Assembly: GCF_003597395.2 (NCBI RefSeq)
Contig: NC_133774.1
Location: forward strand, 50,839,515 to 50,903,514
Source: Chelonoidis abingdonii
Lineage: Eukaryota > Chordata > Testudines > Testudinidae
Length of the DNA stretch: 64,000 bases
Direction: 5' to 3'
Positions 35,651 to 45,775 of this stretch are shown in pieces (positions within the stretch are counted from its first letter, which is position 1; each line of letters opens with the position of its first letter). The position numbers and the translations under genes are program-made. The notes under the pieces are model-generated. The model ran no database searches. It was not told the origin of the DNA and saw nothing but the letters and a program-made list of their open reading frames with translations.

Positions 35651-35675
35651 GCAGTAATGCTGTAAGCAGGAATTC

Positions 35676-35908
35676 AAAGCAGTTTCTCCTCCCTTGGTGT
35701 TCACACCTCAACTACTAGAAGAAGGCTCATCCTCCCTGATTGAACTAACCTTGTTATCTCCAGACTGATTCTGGCCTGCATATTTATACCTGCCTCTAGA
35801 AATTTCCATTATACGCGTCTGATGAAGTGGGTATTCACCCATGAAAGCTCATGCTCCAATACATCTGTTAGTCTATAAGGTGCCACAGGACTCTTTGTTG
35901 CTTTTTAC
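35676..35908 (+). mobile_element. PLE 3' fragment with target duplication
   Basis: A 233-bp tail copy flanked by CAGGAATTC on both sides (35667-35675 and 35908-35916). It retains an intact hammerhead-like core at 35819-35856. Confidence 0.85.
35819..35856 (+). ncRNA. Hammerhead-ribozyme-like motif in PLE tail
   Basis: CTGATGA (35819-35825), an extra A, a 6-bp stem II (35827-35832 with 35837-35842, loop ATTC), GAAA (35843-35846), a 3-bp stem III (AGC 35846-35848 with GCT 35853-35855, loop TCAT) and C at 35856 as the cleavage position. Hammerhead motifs with very short stem III are known from Penelope-like elements. Stem I pairing is not convincing in this copy, so activity is uncertain. Confidence 0.55.
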
Positions 35909-35916
35909 AGGAATTC

Positions 35917-36690
35917 TGTGTAAGGCTTGAGCCAGGTATGAAAATTCATCAGCTCATACCTAGAATTACTTACTTGAAACCCCCCAAATATGTAAGTAAA
36001 TTAGGAATGTTTAGCTAGATGCGATCAGTTTATTTCTTTATTTGACGTGTGGATCTCCTCTGTGCTAACCCCAGATGCTTTTGTTTGCTTGTAACCTTTA
36101 AGCTGAATCCCCGAGAAAGCTAGTCTGGGTGCTCAATTTTTGGAATTGCTCTTTTAAAATCTAGCAAAAGCCTAAGTTCCAGATGCATTTTTTCCTTTTT
36201 GTTTTTAATAAAATTTACCCTTTTGAAGAACAGATTTGGATTTTTAGTGTCCTAAGAGGTTTGTACATGTTGTTTGATTAGTTGGTAGCACAGCTAATTT
36301 CCTTTGTTTTCTTTCTCAGCTCTTCCCTGGGGTGGGGAGGGGGAAGCAGATGAAAGGGCTTGAGGGTACCCCACAGGGAGGAATTCCCAAATGTTCCTTC
36401 AAGGGTCCAAGGGTGTGGGGTTTTTTTTTTGTTTTTTGTTTTTTTTTTTGCATTTGGGTGGTGGCAGCATTTACCAAGCCAAGGTCAGAGAAAGCTGTAA
36501 CCTTGGGAGTTTAATACAAGCCTGGAGTGGCCATTATTAATGTTTAAAATCCTTGTGGGCCCCCACCTTCTGCACTCAAAGTGCCAGAGTGGGGATTCAG
36601 CCATGATAAAAGCTGTATCATGTCTACTGATTTCCCCCTTCACTAGCCAATAACCCCAGTAAAGAAAGAAATTTGGTTGGCTTGGCATGA
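35917..36690 (+). mobile_element. LTR fragment (turtle ERV/Gypsy type)
   Basis: It contains a poly(A) signal in TTTTTAATAAAATTTACCC (about 36205), an AAGAACAGATTTGGATTTTT stretch, and GGGTGGTGGCAGCATTTACC followed by AAGTGCCAGAGTGGGG. These words are typical of a turtle LTR family. The 5' edge is lost against the PLE insertion and the 3' edge is unclear. Confidence 0.55.
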
Positions 36691-36728
36691 TTTGTTCTTG
36701 ACAAATCCATTCTGGTTATTCCTTATAA

Positions 36729-37482
36729 CTAGAGCCCTACCAAATTCAGGGTCCATTTTGGTCAATTTCACAGTCGTAGGATTTTAAAAATAGTAATTTC
36801 ATGATTTCATCTATTTAAATCTGAAATTTTATGGTGTTGTAATTGTAGGGGGTCCTAATCCAAAAAGGAGTTGTGAGGGAGTCGCAAGGTTATTGTGTGT
36901 GTGGTGGGGGGGTTACAGTACTTCTACCCTTCTATGCTGCTGCTGGCCCCAGCGCTGCCTTCAGAGCTGGGCTGCTGGAGAGAAGCAGCTGCTGTCTGGG
37001 AGCCCAGCTCTGAAGTCCGAGCCACTGCCAGCAGCAGCACAGAAGTAAGGATAGCGTGGTATAGTATTGCCAACCTTACTTCTTCTTTGCTGCCGCAGAG
37101 CTGGGCCCTCTGTCAGCAGCCACCTCTCTCCGGCTGTCCAGTTTTGAAGGCAGCAGCACAGAAGTAAGGGTGGCATGGTATAGTATTGCCACCCTGACTT
37201 TTGCGCCGCTGCTGTGGGAGCTCTGCCTTCAGAGCTGGGCACCCAGCCAACCGTCACTGCTCTCTGGCCACTGAGCTCTGAAGTGCAGCGCAGAAGTATT
37301 GCCTTGTGACCCCCCTGCAACTCCCTTTTGGGCAGAACCCCCAATTTAAGAAATGTGGGTCTCTCCCATGAAATCTGTATCGTATAGGGTTAAAGCACAC
37401 AAAAGACCAGATTTCACGGAGGGAGACTGGATTTCACAGTCCATGACATGTTTTTCATGGCCATGAATTTGGTAGGGTCCTG
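36729..37482. mobile_element. TIR element, copy 2 of the CCCTACCAAATTC family
   Basis: The left end AGAGCCCTACCAAATTCA and right end TGAATTTGGTAGGGTCCTG are inverted. The interior has alternating direct and inverted copies of a CAGCACAGAAGTAAGG unit (near 37035, 37150 and, inverted, 37070). Noncoding. Target duplication not clear. Confidence 0.75.
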
Positions 37483-38505
37483 CATATTAGAGACCTCCTC
37501 AAGTTCAGTCTTTCAGATGAGAGCTAATTTTCCTGAGTTCTGACTGCTGCTGGTGCAGAGGGGAAGATGGCCTGGGAAGGGAATATTCATTTATATATTT
37601 GTGATGGCTCTTTTAAATTCTAAAGATTGTAATTTTTCAAATCAATGCTGAAAACCAGTGTCAATCTGATTAGAAACCAAGGCATACCTTCCTTAAATAA
37701 GCTAAGCAGTGCTTAACAGACAGCGTAGGAGGTAAATGGGATTCTGCAAGAACTTCAATTGACTCCTTAAAGCTTGCATGGCTAGTTAGGCACTTCAGCT
37801 AAGCTTGTGGTGGAAAGGGAGTTATAGCCACCATTAGAGTGATAGTGAGTGGATTACATGCGGTCTCTCTCTCTCTCTCTCTCGATCTCTCTCATTAAAA
37901 TGCCGTTCACTATTATCGTTAGCTGTGGCTTTTAAAAGGTAGTGTGTCTCGTCTGGTGTCTAGCCAAGAATTTTTTTCCCTAATATGTCCCACTGTTCCT
38001 CAGGAGTGGCGGAAGATCCCTAAAAGTGTGAGGGGGGCCCACTGGTGCCCGAACTGTGGCTCTGGCCCCCATGCTGCCCCTTCCCACTAAGACCCTGTCC
38101 CCATGCTGCCCCCTTCTCACTGAGTCCCTACCCTTGCGCCGCCCCTTCCTCCAAGGCCCCAGACCTGTGCTGCCTCTTTCCCCATAGACTCCGCCCACCA
38201 CTGGCTTCTCTCCGCCCCTTTCCTTATCATTCACCCTAATAGCTGGTAAAAGTGATGGGGCCTTTTTAAAGTGACCTTTAAAAGTGATGGGGCCATGGCC
38301 CCTTGACCCTCCTCCCCCATTCTGGTGCCCCTGCTGTTGCTAATCTACCAGTGCCGGGAGCTTTGGTGGATCTAGCCTGCCAGCTCTGCATAAAGCTGGC
38401 CTGATCCCCCTCTCCCTTACCTCCTCCTCCTCCTTCCCAGCTGGAGCTGGCACAAGTCTCTACCTTGCCTCATGCAGAGCTAGCCCAAGCCACTCACCCC
38501 CTGAG
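37483..38505. other. Intergenic with (CT)n and GC-rich dispersed repeat
   Basis: A (CT)n tract lies at 37863-37894. From 37960 to 38500 the DNA is C-rich (GACCCTCCTCCCCCATTCTG) and resembles a dispersed turtle repeat; no coding feature was recognised. Confidence 0.45.
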
Positions 38506-38619
38506 ACCCTTTTTTTGCAAAACTAGGCATTTGTGATCAGTTGGCAAAAGCAAAGGGGACAAATGCCCAGTTTTGCCAAAAAGTCAGGATGTCCGGGGCC
38601 AAAACAGGATGTATGGTCA
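38506..38619 (-). repeat. Dispersed repeat ending in GGTGACCATACATCC
   Basis: On the minus strand it begins GGTGACCATACATCCTGTTT and runs through CCCCGGACATCCTGAC. This is a common reptile repeat of unassigned class. Confidence 0.45.
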
Positions 38620-38627
38620 CCCTAGGC

Positions 38628-38936
38628 TGGGGTCCCCAGTTCTGCCTGCCCTTACCCAGTTTGTGCCCCCCTGGGAGCTGGGGGCTGGGAGGGGGCCAGA
38701 GAAGGGAGCTGGGGGCTGCTGCATGGCCAGAGACCGTGGTCAGGAGCGGGGCCAGAGGTGTGGCTGGGGCTGTGGCCAGGAGCAGAGCTGAGGGGCGGAA
38801 ACATAACCACGAGTGATGTTGCGGCGGGGCCAGAGTGGAGCTAGGGGCACAGCAGGGCTGGGTGACGCTTTCTGCCCACCCCCCACAGGGGCTGAGCCAG
38901 GCCCTACTGTGTCCCACCACAGTTTGGGGACCACTG
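38628..38936. mobile_element. hAT-type element, 309 bp
   Basis: The right end CAGTTTGGGGACCACTG is a classic hAT terminus and the left end TGGGGTCCCCAGTTCTG is its eroded partner. CCCTAGGC (38620-38627) and CCTTAGGC (38937-38944) match at 7 of 8. A second hAT element inserted at its right edge. Confidence 0.65.
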
Positions 38937-38943
38937 CCTTAGG

Positions 38944-39173
38944 CAGGGCAGGCTCCAGGGGTTTTGCTGCCCCGAGCAGCCAAAAAAAAAAAAAAAAAAG
39001 CCTGCGGCAATTCAGCGGGAGGTCCTTCGGCAATTCAGCGGGAGGTCCTTCGCTCTGAGCAGGAGTGAGGGACCCTCCGCCAAATTGCCACCAAATACCT
39101 GAAAGTGCCGCCCCACTTCAGAGTGGCTGCCCCAAGCACCTGCTTGATAAGCTGGTGCCTAGAGCTGGCCCTG
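38944..39173. mobile_element. hAT-type MITE, 230 bp, perfect 8-bp duplication
   Basis: The termini are CAGGGCAGGCTCCAGG and AGAGCTGGCCCTG. GCCTTAGG flanks both sides exactly (38936-38943, 39174-39181). The interior has a 23-bp tandem duplication of GGCAATTCAGCGGGAGGTCC (from about 39006). Same family as 25550-25741, opposite orientation. Confidence 0.9.
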
Positions 39174-39181
39174 GCCTTAGG

Positions 39182-39530
39182 CTATGATAAGAGCCACCCA
39201 GGGAGCCCAGGCAGCTGTGTGGAGCCCGGGCCCTTCACCTGCCCTGGGCAGGGGGCCAGGGTACCTGAGAGCAGCCCCCAGCCAATGTCCCCATCCCCCA
39301 GGCTGCATCACACAGGGAAGATGGAGAGCCCAGGGCTCCCCACAGCAGTCTGGGCTCCCTGGGTAGCTCTTACCATGGCTTGGCTTTTAGCCAGCCCAAG
39401 GTCATGACCTTGAGGAGGAGTAGGGGGCAGGGCCCCATGGCAGGGAGGGAGGATGTGGGGGTCCCAATGTTCTTTATGCCCAGGGCCCCAACTAATCTTA
39501 ATCTGCTACTGGCAAAGCAGCTCTGCTCGG
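39182..39530 (+). repeat. GC-rich dispersed repeat, copy 1
   Basis: CTCCCTGGGTAGCTCTTACC and a closing AATGTTCTTTATGCCCAGGG followed by CTAATCTTAATCTGC recur with changes at 42590-42900. Confidence 0.55.
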
Positions 39531-39532
39531 AC

Positions 39533-39965
39533 TGTTTGGGGAGAGGGTTAGAATGGGGGAAAGGAAGTGGAGGAAGAGAGGTGAGGCTGGGAGAGACAGT
39601 GGGGAATGGGGGAGTTGGGACATAGAAATGGGAGAGTGGGGGGCAGAATGGGGGGAAGGGAGTTGGGGAAGAGGCAGTGGGGAAGGAAGGTGGGGAGAGA
39701 AGCAGTGGGGAAGAGAGGTGGGATGGGGGAAAGAGAAGGTGAGTTGGGGGATGGAAATGGGAGGGGGCAGAATAGGGGAAGAGGCAGTGGGGAAAGGGGG
39801 TGGGAGAAGAGAAGGGACGTTGGGGGAGAATGAGGGAGTGGGGAGAAGAATGAGGGAAGGAGGGTGGGGTAGGGTGGGGGAAGAGGCTGTGGGAAAGGGG
39901 GTTGTGGGGGATTAGGGGCAAAGGACAGTTGAGAGAGGAAGGGGGAATGGGGTGGGGAGAGGCAC
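39533..39965. repeat. G-rich minisatellite
   Basis: About 430 bp is built of imperfect GGGGAAGAGGCAGTGGGGAA-like units; the plus strand is almost pure purine. Long open frames on either strand here are artefacts of this composition. Confidence 0.85.
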
Positions 39966-40221
39966 TGTGCATCTGAATTTCCTGAGTGGCTGCAGCATCT
40001 GACCACCCCCCCCAATTAAGTTGTCCCCCACAGCACTGGCAGCCCAGGTACCACTCCAAGCCGGGGGAGAGAGCCAGTGGAACTGGCTTCAGCATGCATA
40101 TGCCGCCCCGCTCCCACCCCCCAAATATAGCAGTCAAACTTGCTTATGGAGCCCATGTCTGCTCTCACAGCCCTTTTGGCAGCATTTAAATCTGTGGCTC
40201 AGTCAAGCCCCATCCTAGCAG

Positions 40222-40505
40222 CAGGACCGGCGCTAGAGTTTTTCATGCCCTAGGCACACAGCCATTTCGCTGCCCCGCACGCCGCTCCTGCGGCCATTTC
40301 TGCGGACGGTCTGTTGGTCCGCGGCTCCGGCGGAGCTGCCGCAGCCGTGCCTGCGGGAGGTCCACCAGAGCCGCGCGGGACCAGCGGACCGTCCGTAGGC
40401 ACGACTGCGGCAGGTCCACTGGAGCCGCCTGCCACCCCCCCCCTCACGAAAATCCTGGCGCCCTAGGCGATTGCCTAGTTCGCCTCAATAGAAGCGCTGG
40501 CCCTG
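40222..40505. mobile_element. hAT-type GC-rich element, 284 bp
   Basis: The inverted ends are CAGGACCGGCGCTAGAG and AGAAGCGCTGGCCCTG. CCTAGCAG (40214-40221) and CCTAGTAG (40506-40513) match at 7 of 8. The core is palindromic, with GCGGGAGGTCCACCAGAGCC and its near-complement, and shares modules with 22833-23011 and 2219-2719. Confidence 0.85.
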
Positions 40506-40513
40506 CCTAGTAG

Positions 40514-41290
40514 ACTCTAGCACCCGCAGGGTACTCCCAAGTACCTGCTCTCTTGCTTTGCTCCAGGCATTGCTCGGGCTGCATCTCCCCTGGCTGCTTC
40601 TCCCTGCGGCAGCTGGGATGGGACTTTACAACTTTTGGCTGCAGATTGCAGCAGCTGCAGTGCTGAATGCAGGGGCTGGAGTGCAGCGAGTCGATGCCGG
40701 GAGCTCTGGTAGCCTCTGCCTTGCCTCCTCCTGTGCCCACCCCTCATTGTGCATCGCTGCACAGAGCCCAGTATCCCCTGGGACATCTGCCCCCGGAGCC
40801 TGGGATCCTCCTGTCCCAGAAGATATATCCTCTACAGACCAGGATATCCTGGATACATCCAGTTCCCAATCCGGGATTCCCCGGGACACACCCAGAGCCC
40901 CCCACTCACCTGTGTCTCCTCCCTTCCTGGGACATCTCCCTGCTGTGGTTTAAATTGCCTACAAGAAGCCAAGCATCTCTGTACCCCTCGCCATTTACAA
41001 GTCCAGGGTGCAATATTCTTCTCCCTCTACCCTCTCGTGAAACAGACACCACCTCCCTCCCATCCCCCCAAGACCATGGAGGTGAGGATCCCCTTTGGCT
41101 GGGGCTGATGTGCAGCTCTCACGCTACCAGGAAAGTGACTCCTGAGACGGTTACCCTGCTGTGCACAAACCAGTACTTCGAGTAACAGGACAAAATTAAG
41201 AGTGGGGAACTTAAATCTACCAGGGGAAACCTTCCTGGCAGTGCAATCTTTGTCTTAGGCTGTGGAACAGTCTCCCCATGGAAGGACTGG
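40514..41290. other. GC-rich intergenic, nothing recognised
   Basis: C-rich sequence with overlapping open frames on both strands but no recognisable protein, splice pattern or repeat ends. Confidence 0.45.
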
Positions 41291-41297
41291 AAACCTC

Positions 41298-41585
41298 AAG
41301 GGCTTGTCTTCACTACCATGCTACATCAGCACAGCTGTATTGATGCAGCTGCACTGATGTAGTGTGTCTGGTGAAGATGCACTCCATCAATGGGAGAGCG
41401 TTCTTCCATCAATGTAATACCCCACTTCAATAAGAGCTGGAAGCTCTGTTGGTGGGAGCGGTGTAGACATCTCTTTAAGTCAATGTAATTTACGTTGCTC
41501 GGGGCAGGGCGGGGTGGCTGTGGCTTTTTCACACCCTTGAGCGATGTTACAACAACGTACGCAGTAGTGTAGACAAACTCCAAGG
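41298..41585. mobile_element. MITE with GGCTTGTCTTCACTAC termini
   Basis: The left end GGGCTTGTCTTCACTACC and right end GCAGTAGTGTAGACAAACTC are inverted. Noncoding, similar to 21654-21867. Confidence 0.65.
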
Positions 41586-42151
41586 GCTTTTGAAAGGAGT
41601 CTGGACAAAACATGATGTAAGGAGCAGACCTGCACTGGCAGGGAGCTAGACCATGATGGGATGATCACAGAGGCCTTTTTCTCCTCTGTCTATAATTCCA
41701 TCACACTAGGCTGGAAGTACAAATTCTGATGCTAAAGACCTGGTGACTGGATCCCATTGCATTGGGATTGTGAATTAGTGCCCTGTCATGCAACTCCTAC
41801 TGGACCAATAGTGTAGATCCTGCTGTTAGTGCAGCTGTTTGCAGGTGCCCTTGTGTTTAGCTGAACCTTTCACTCAGTGACAGAGTGCATCACCACTCTA
41901 TTGTAAGCATGCATTCTGACACTGCTAACCTACTGTGTGGATCCCAATGTGCTTGTACTGTGTATTTTTAGCACTCATGCCCTGCTATATGAATCTTATT
42001 ATGCAGGGAGTTCTAGTGCCCTGGTGCAACAACAACATTAAGCTAGAAATATGAATCCTGAAAATAGTGCCCTGGTGTAATGGTCACTCTGGGCTATTAA
42101 TGACTCCTCCATTTTTGTATGCAGTGTTGTTGAAGCTTGTTGGGCCAAGGC
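41586..42151. other. Intergenic, nothing recognised
   Basis: No supported feature. Confidence 0.45.
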
Positions 42152-42332
42152 TATTAGAGCCAAGACGGGTGAGGTCATATCTTTTACTGGAACAACTTCT
42201 GTTGGTGAGAGACAAGGGTCCGAGCTTACCCAGAGCTCTTCTTCAGGTCTGTAAGCTCAAACGCTTGTCTCACTCACCAACAGAAGTTGCTTCAGTAAAA
42301 GATTTGACCTCACTCATCTTGGCTCTCTAATG
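42152..42332. mobile_element. Two PLE tails joined head to head (inverted repeat)
   Basis: The left arm ATTAGAGCCAAGACGGGTGA to AACTTCTGTTGGTGAGAGAC is mirrored by the right arm GTCTCACTCACCAACAGAAG to CTTGGCTCTCTAAT. The words match the tail of the second PLE subfamily at 45088-45775. Inverted terminal structures are typical of PLE integration. Confidence 0.7.
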
Positions 42333-42589
42333 TGAATCTTGTCATTGTGGCCCTGTTGGAGGCCTCCTAATATACAGAGGGCATGAATCTTGGCCACTAG
42401 AGGAGGAGGATGTAAATCTTAATGCTGCTGTTTAGAGCTTATGCCACTCTGAGTCTGGGTGTTTTAATTTTGGCACGCATATCCTGATGCCAATAATCCA
42501 TGAAGGCAGTGGAGTTTGGAAATAAGGTGAAACTAGGGCTGGCCTTATGAGTGAGGTGTGTGCGAGTGCACACATGCATGTGTGGTAAA

Positions 42590-42900
42590 GAAGCAAGGAG
42601 TGGGGTGAGCCTGTGATGCAAGGCCATGGAAGGGAGCTCAGGACAGCAGAGGGAGGCAGTGGGGCCCAGGGCAATGCAGGGGATTCCTCCACCACTTTGG
42701 TCTTCGCCTCCCTATGGTGCCCCATCTCCCTGGGCAGCTGGTGTGGCTCTTATCACAGCCCAGCTTCAGCTTGTGGCCTGGCTAAGGGGCAGGGGGAGAG
42801 GAGGACCTGCAGGGGGCATGGCCCCCATGGGAGAGGGGCCCTGAGGGATCCAAAAGTTCTTTGCGCCCAGGACCCCAGTAAATCTTAATCCACCTCTGCT
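42590..42900 (+). repeat. GC-rich dispersed repeat, copy 2
   Basis: It shares CTCCCTGGGCAGCTGGTGTG and AAGTTCTTTGCGCCCAGGAC, then TAAATCTTAATCCACC, with 39182-39530. Confidence 0.55.
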
Positions 42901-42959
42901 AACACCAAGAGAGGGATTCCCATTCATGGATCGGTACACAGACACGTATCACTGAGAAA

Positions 42960-43190
42960 GGGGTGGGGCTTTCGGCACACTCTCCTCCCCCAATCAGCAG
43001 CTCCCATTGGCTAGCTTAGGTGGCTCCTTGCCTAGTGTGCTGGATTTTGTGGATCGTATTATAAGGTGTCTAACTCAGACCCATCCATATCGGGAACCTG
43101 GGCACCTAACTCAGGCTTTGTGGCTAGCAGTGGTGGGCCTCTGATGGTCTAGGTGCCTAGAAATTAGGCAACCCAGCACTGAGTGTTGCA
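42960..43190. repeat. Dispersed repeat, inverted relative to 20196-20880
   Basis: GGCTAGCTTAGGTGGCTCC (about 43010-43028) is the reverse complement of 20393-20411. AGGTGCCTAG words follow. Confidence 0.55.
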
Positions 43191-43342
43191 ATGTCTCAGT
43201 CCCAAGTGCTCAGCCCCCTCTGAAAGAAATCTTGCCTATGACTTCTTTTAAAAGTGTGCTTGCAACCAGGCTGTTTTTAGGTTAAGCAGCATATAGGACC
43301 ACACTGGAGACAAAAGGTTTAGCAATGCTTTAGCAAATAAGT

Positions 43343-43874
43343 CAGGGGTGGGCAAACTTTTTTGGGCCAACAGCCACATCTGGGTGGGGAAATTGTATGC
43401 AGGGCTGAGGCAGGAGGCTGGGGTGCGGGAGGGAGTGTGGGGTGTGGGAGGCGGTGTGGTGTGCAGAAAGGGGCTTGGGGCAAGGGGTTGGAGTGTAAGA
43501 GGGGTGCGTGTGTACGAGGGGCCTCAGGGCAGGGAGCTGGGGTGCAGGAAGGGTATAAGGTGCAGGCCTGTGGGGGGTGGGGGTGGGAGGTGAGGGCTAT
43601 GTGTGCACTGCCCTTGCTGTTCCTCCAGGTACCTCCCCCCGAAGGTGGTTCCCCGTTCCCAGCCAATGGGAGCTGCAGGTGGGGTTGGTACCTGGAGGCA
43701 AGGGCAATGCACAGAGCCCTTTGTTCCCCCCAGCTCGGGGATCTCAGGAATGTTGTGCCGGCTGCTTCTGAGAGCAGCATGGGGCCCATAGCACCTCAGG
43801 GGCAATCCCGTGGGCTGGATCCAAAGCCCTGAGGGGCTGGATCCAGCCCATGGGCCGTAGTTTGCCCAGCTCTG
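43343..43874. mobile_element. hAT-type element, 532 bp, perfect 8-bp duplication
   Basis: The inverted ends are CAGGGGTGGGCAAACTTTTT and GTAGTTTGCCCAGCTCTG. AAATAAGT flanks exactly (43335-43342, 43875-43882). The interior holds a G-rich imperfect tandem array (about 43400-43580, GGGGTGCAGG-like units). No transposase. Confidence 0.92.
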
Positions 43875-43882
43875 AAATAAGT

Positions 43883-44522
43883 CATGCTAATTTTTGCTGT
43901 AAAACACAGAAATATAGTGACATTATAGAAGAATAAAAAGCTACTTGTTTTAATTAATTCATGATTATCTTGCTCATATTGAAGAAAATTTTTTTTTAAA
44001 AGTGGACACTCTTGGAGGGGCAGGGACAAGTGCGATACTATGTTGCAGCCCCTTTACATTGCTCTGGACCACTGGCAAAGCATATACTGGCCCCTGCAAT
44101 AACAATGTCCTCTAGGTAAAATGATCTAGCATAAGAGTTCCACAGTGCCTCCCCCGCTGTGGAAGGTATGGCAGAGGCAGGCTGGTGCTCATTGCTTTCT
44201 TCTGCCAAAACTGTTACTTGGGGGCTGCTGAAATCTAGCATAAATTTAGAGCAGCCCTGAGGCTGCTCCACCTTACCTCAGGCTTCCAACGGGACAAGAA
44301 TAGGGGGAGGTGCAAAAACCAGGTTACAGTACCTTTGGCCCCTGCCCATTTCCTGCCTCAGTCATATCTTCACTAGACCAAAGATGCAAACTGTACATCC
44401 CTCTGTTCAGCCTCAGACCAGGGAGAGCACATGTTGCAGAAGGGCAAACGGCTCTATGCTAGTCCAGCAAAATTAGTTCTCACATATTATGGACAAGCTG
44501 CCTCTGGGGATGATAGGGTAGC
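43883..44522. other. Intergenic, nothing recognised
   Basis: No supported feature. Confidence 0.45.
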
Positions 44523-44808
44523 TTAGGGGTGATCTACGCTAGGAACTGACATTGGTATAGCAATGGCTCTCTGAGTATAAAAAAATCCACATCTCTGAGC
44601 AATGTAATGAAGCCAACCACACCCACGGTATATCTAGTGCTAGGGCAATGGAAGACTTCGCCCATTGACCTAGCTACCAGCTCTCACAGAAGTGGATTAC
44701 CTATACTGATATAAGAACCCCTCCCACTAGTGTAGGTAGATACACTGTAGTGCTGCTGTTGTGCTGCTGTTGTGCTGCTGTAGCGTTTTAAGTGTAAACA
44801 TAGTCTCT
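44523..44808. mobile_element. MITE with internal TGTTGTGCTGC array
   Basis: The ends GGGGTGATCTACGCTAGG and AAGTGTAAACATAGTC are weakly inverted. Three TGCTGCTGT-type units lie at 44750-44785. Class unassigned. Confidence 0.45.
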
Positions 44809-45087
44809 AGCAGTGTTCAAGCTTTGGGCCTCTTGGCTGAATCTGAGCTTTTAATTTAATTTTATGCTGTGGACTTTGTTCCCTAGGTGCTGGAGTAAGA
44901 CCACAGTTACAGACTGTCAGACTATGATGTATCAGCGCAACTGAGGTTGACTACATTTGAAAAAGTGTAGGGTTTGAATGAATACTCGTTCTCTCTGAGC
45001 ATGTCACCTTGGTAACCAAGTCCAGTTCTGCCTCCAGTACTAGAAGTCTCCACATCTACATTTTCTGATGAGCAGACACTGTTATTT

Positions 45088-45775
45088 GCAGTACCAATGT
45101 AGCTGTGTTGGTCCCAGGATTTTAGAGACAGGATGGATGAGGCAATATCTTTTATTGAGTAGCAGAGGGGTAGCCATGTTAGTCTGGATCTGTGAAAGCA
45201 GCAGTGAGTTCACCCACAAAAGCTCATGCTCCAAAACGTCTGTTAGTCTATAAGGTGCCACAGGATTCTTTGCTGCTTTTATCGGCTCAACTTCTGTTGG
45301 TGAAAGAGCTGAACTTACACAGAGCTCTTTTTCAGGTCTGGGAAAGGTACTCAGAGTGTCATAGCTAAAAGAAAGTGGAATAGATTGTTTAGTATTAGTT
45401 AACATATATTGTAAGAGACCATTCAAGGTGAAGTGGCTACATAACACTGCTTGTACTCATAGGACAAAAAGGGGGAGAGCTAGTGGATTGCAGATTGTTG
45501 TAATAAACCATAAATCCAGTGTCTTTATTATATTCATTATTTTTAGTGTCTAGCAAAGTTATGACTTTAAGCTCTCAAACTCTTTGGTGGTGTGCAAGTT
45601 TCCTTTGAGGATGAAAAGAACTCAGATGGCAGATGTTGAGTGATTACTTCGTGAAAAGTGTTCACCTATGACTGTTCGATGAATTTGTCTTTTATCATTT
45701 TTTCATATGAGTTCATTCAAGAGCATAGCGAGGGTCTAATTTTATCAACATCAATGTTATTGTACACTTAAAACT
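45088..45775 (-). mobile_element. PLE of a second subfamily, 3' part
   Basis: On the minus strand the order is a degraded GIY-YIG C-terminus (about 45775-45500), then the tail with CTGAAAAAGAGCTCTGTGTA and CCAACAGAAGTTGAG. The end near 45088 matches the family also seen as inverted tails at 42152. It is split by another PLE tail at 45162-45287. Frames are closed. Confidence 0.7.
45162..45287 (+). mobile_element. PLE tail pair inserted into another PLE
   Basis: It opens with GTAGCAGAGGGGTAGCCATG, the inverted end of the first-subfamily tail, and continues with the direct tail (CACAAAAGCTCATGCTCC to GGTGCCACAGGATTC). Confidence 0.7.

Noticed and set aside
39370..40137. 255-codon Pro/Ser/Leu-rich open frame on the minus strand
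   Set aside because: It is the complement of a G-rich minisatellite; repeats of PSPFPHS-like words follow the DNA period, not a protein fold.
40558..41185. Several open frames over 100 codons in the GC-rich stretch
   Set aside because: They are open on both strands without a recognisable domain, splice signals or repeat family.
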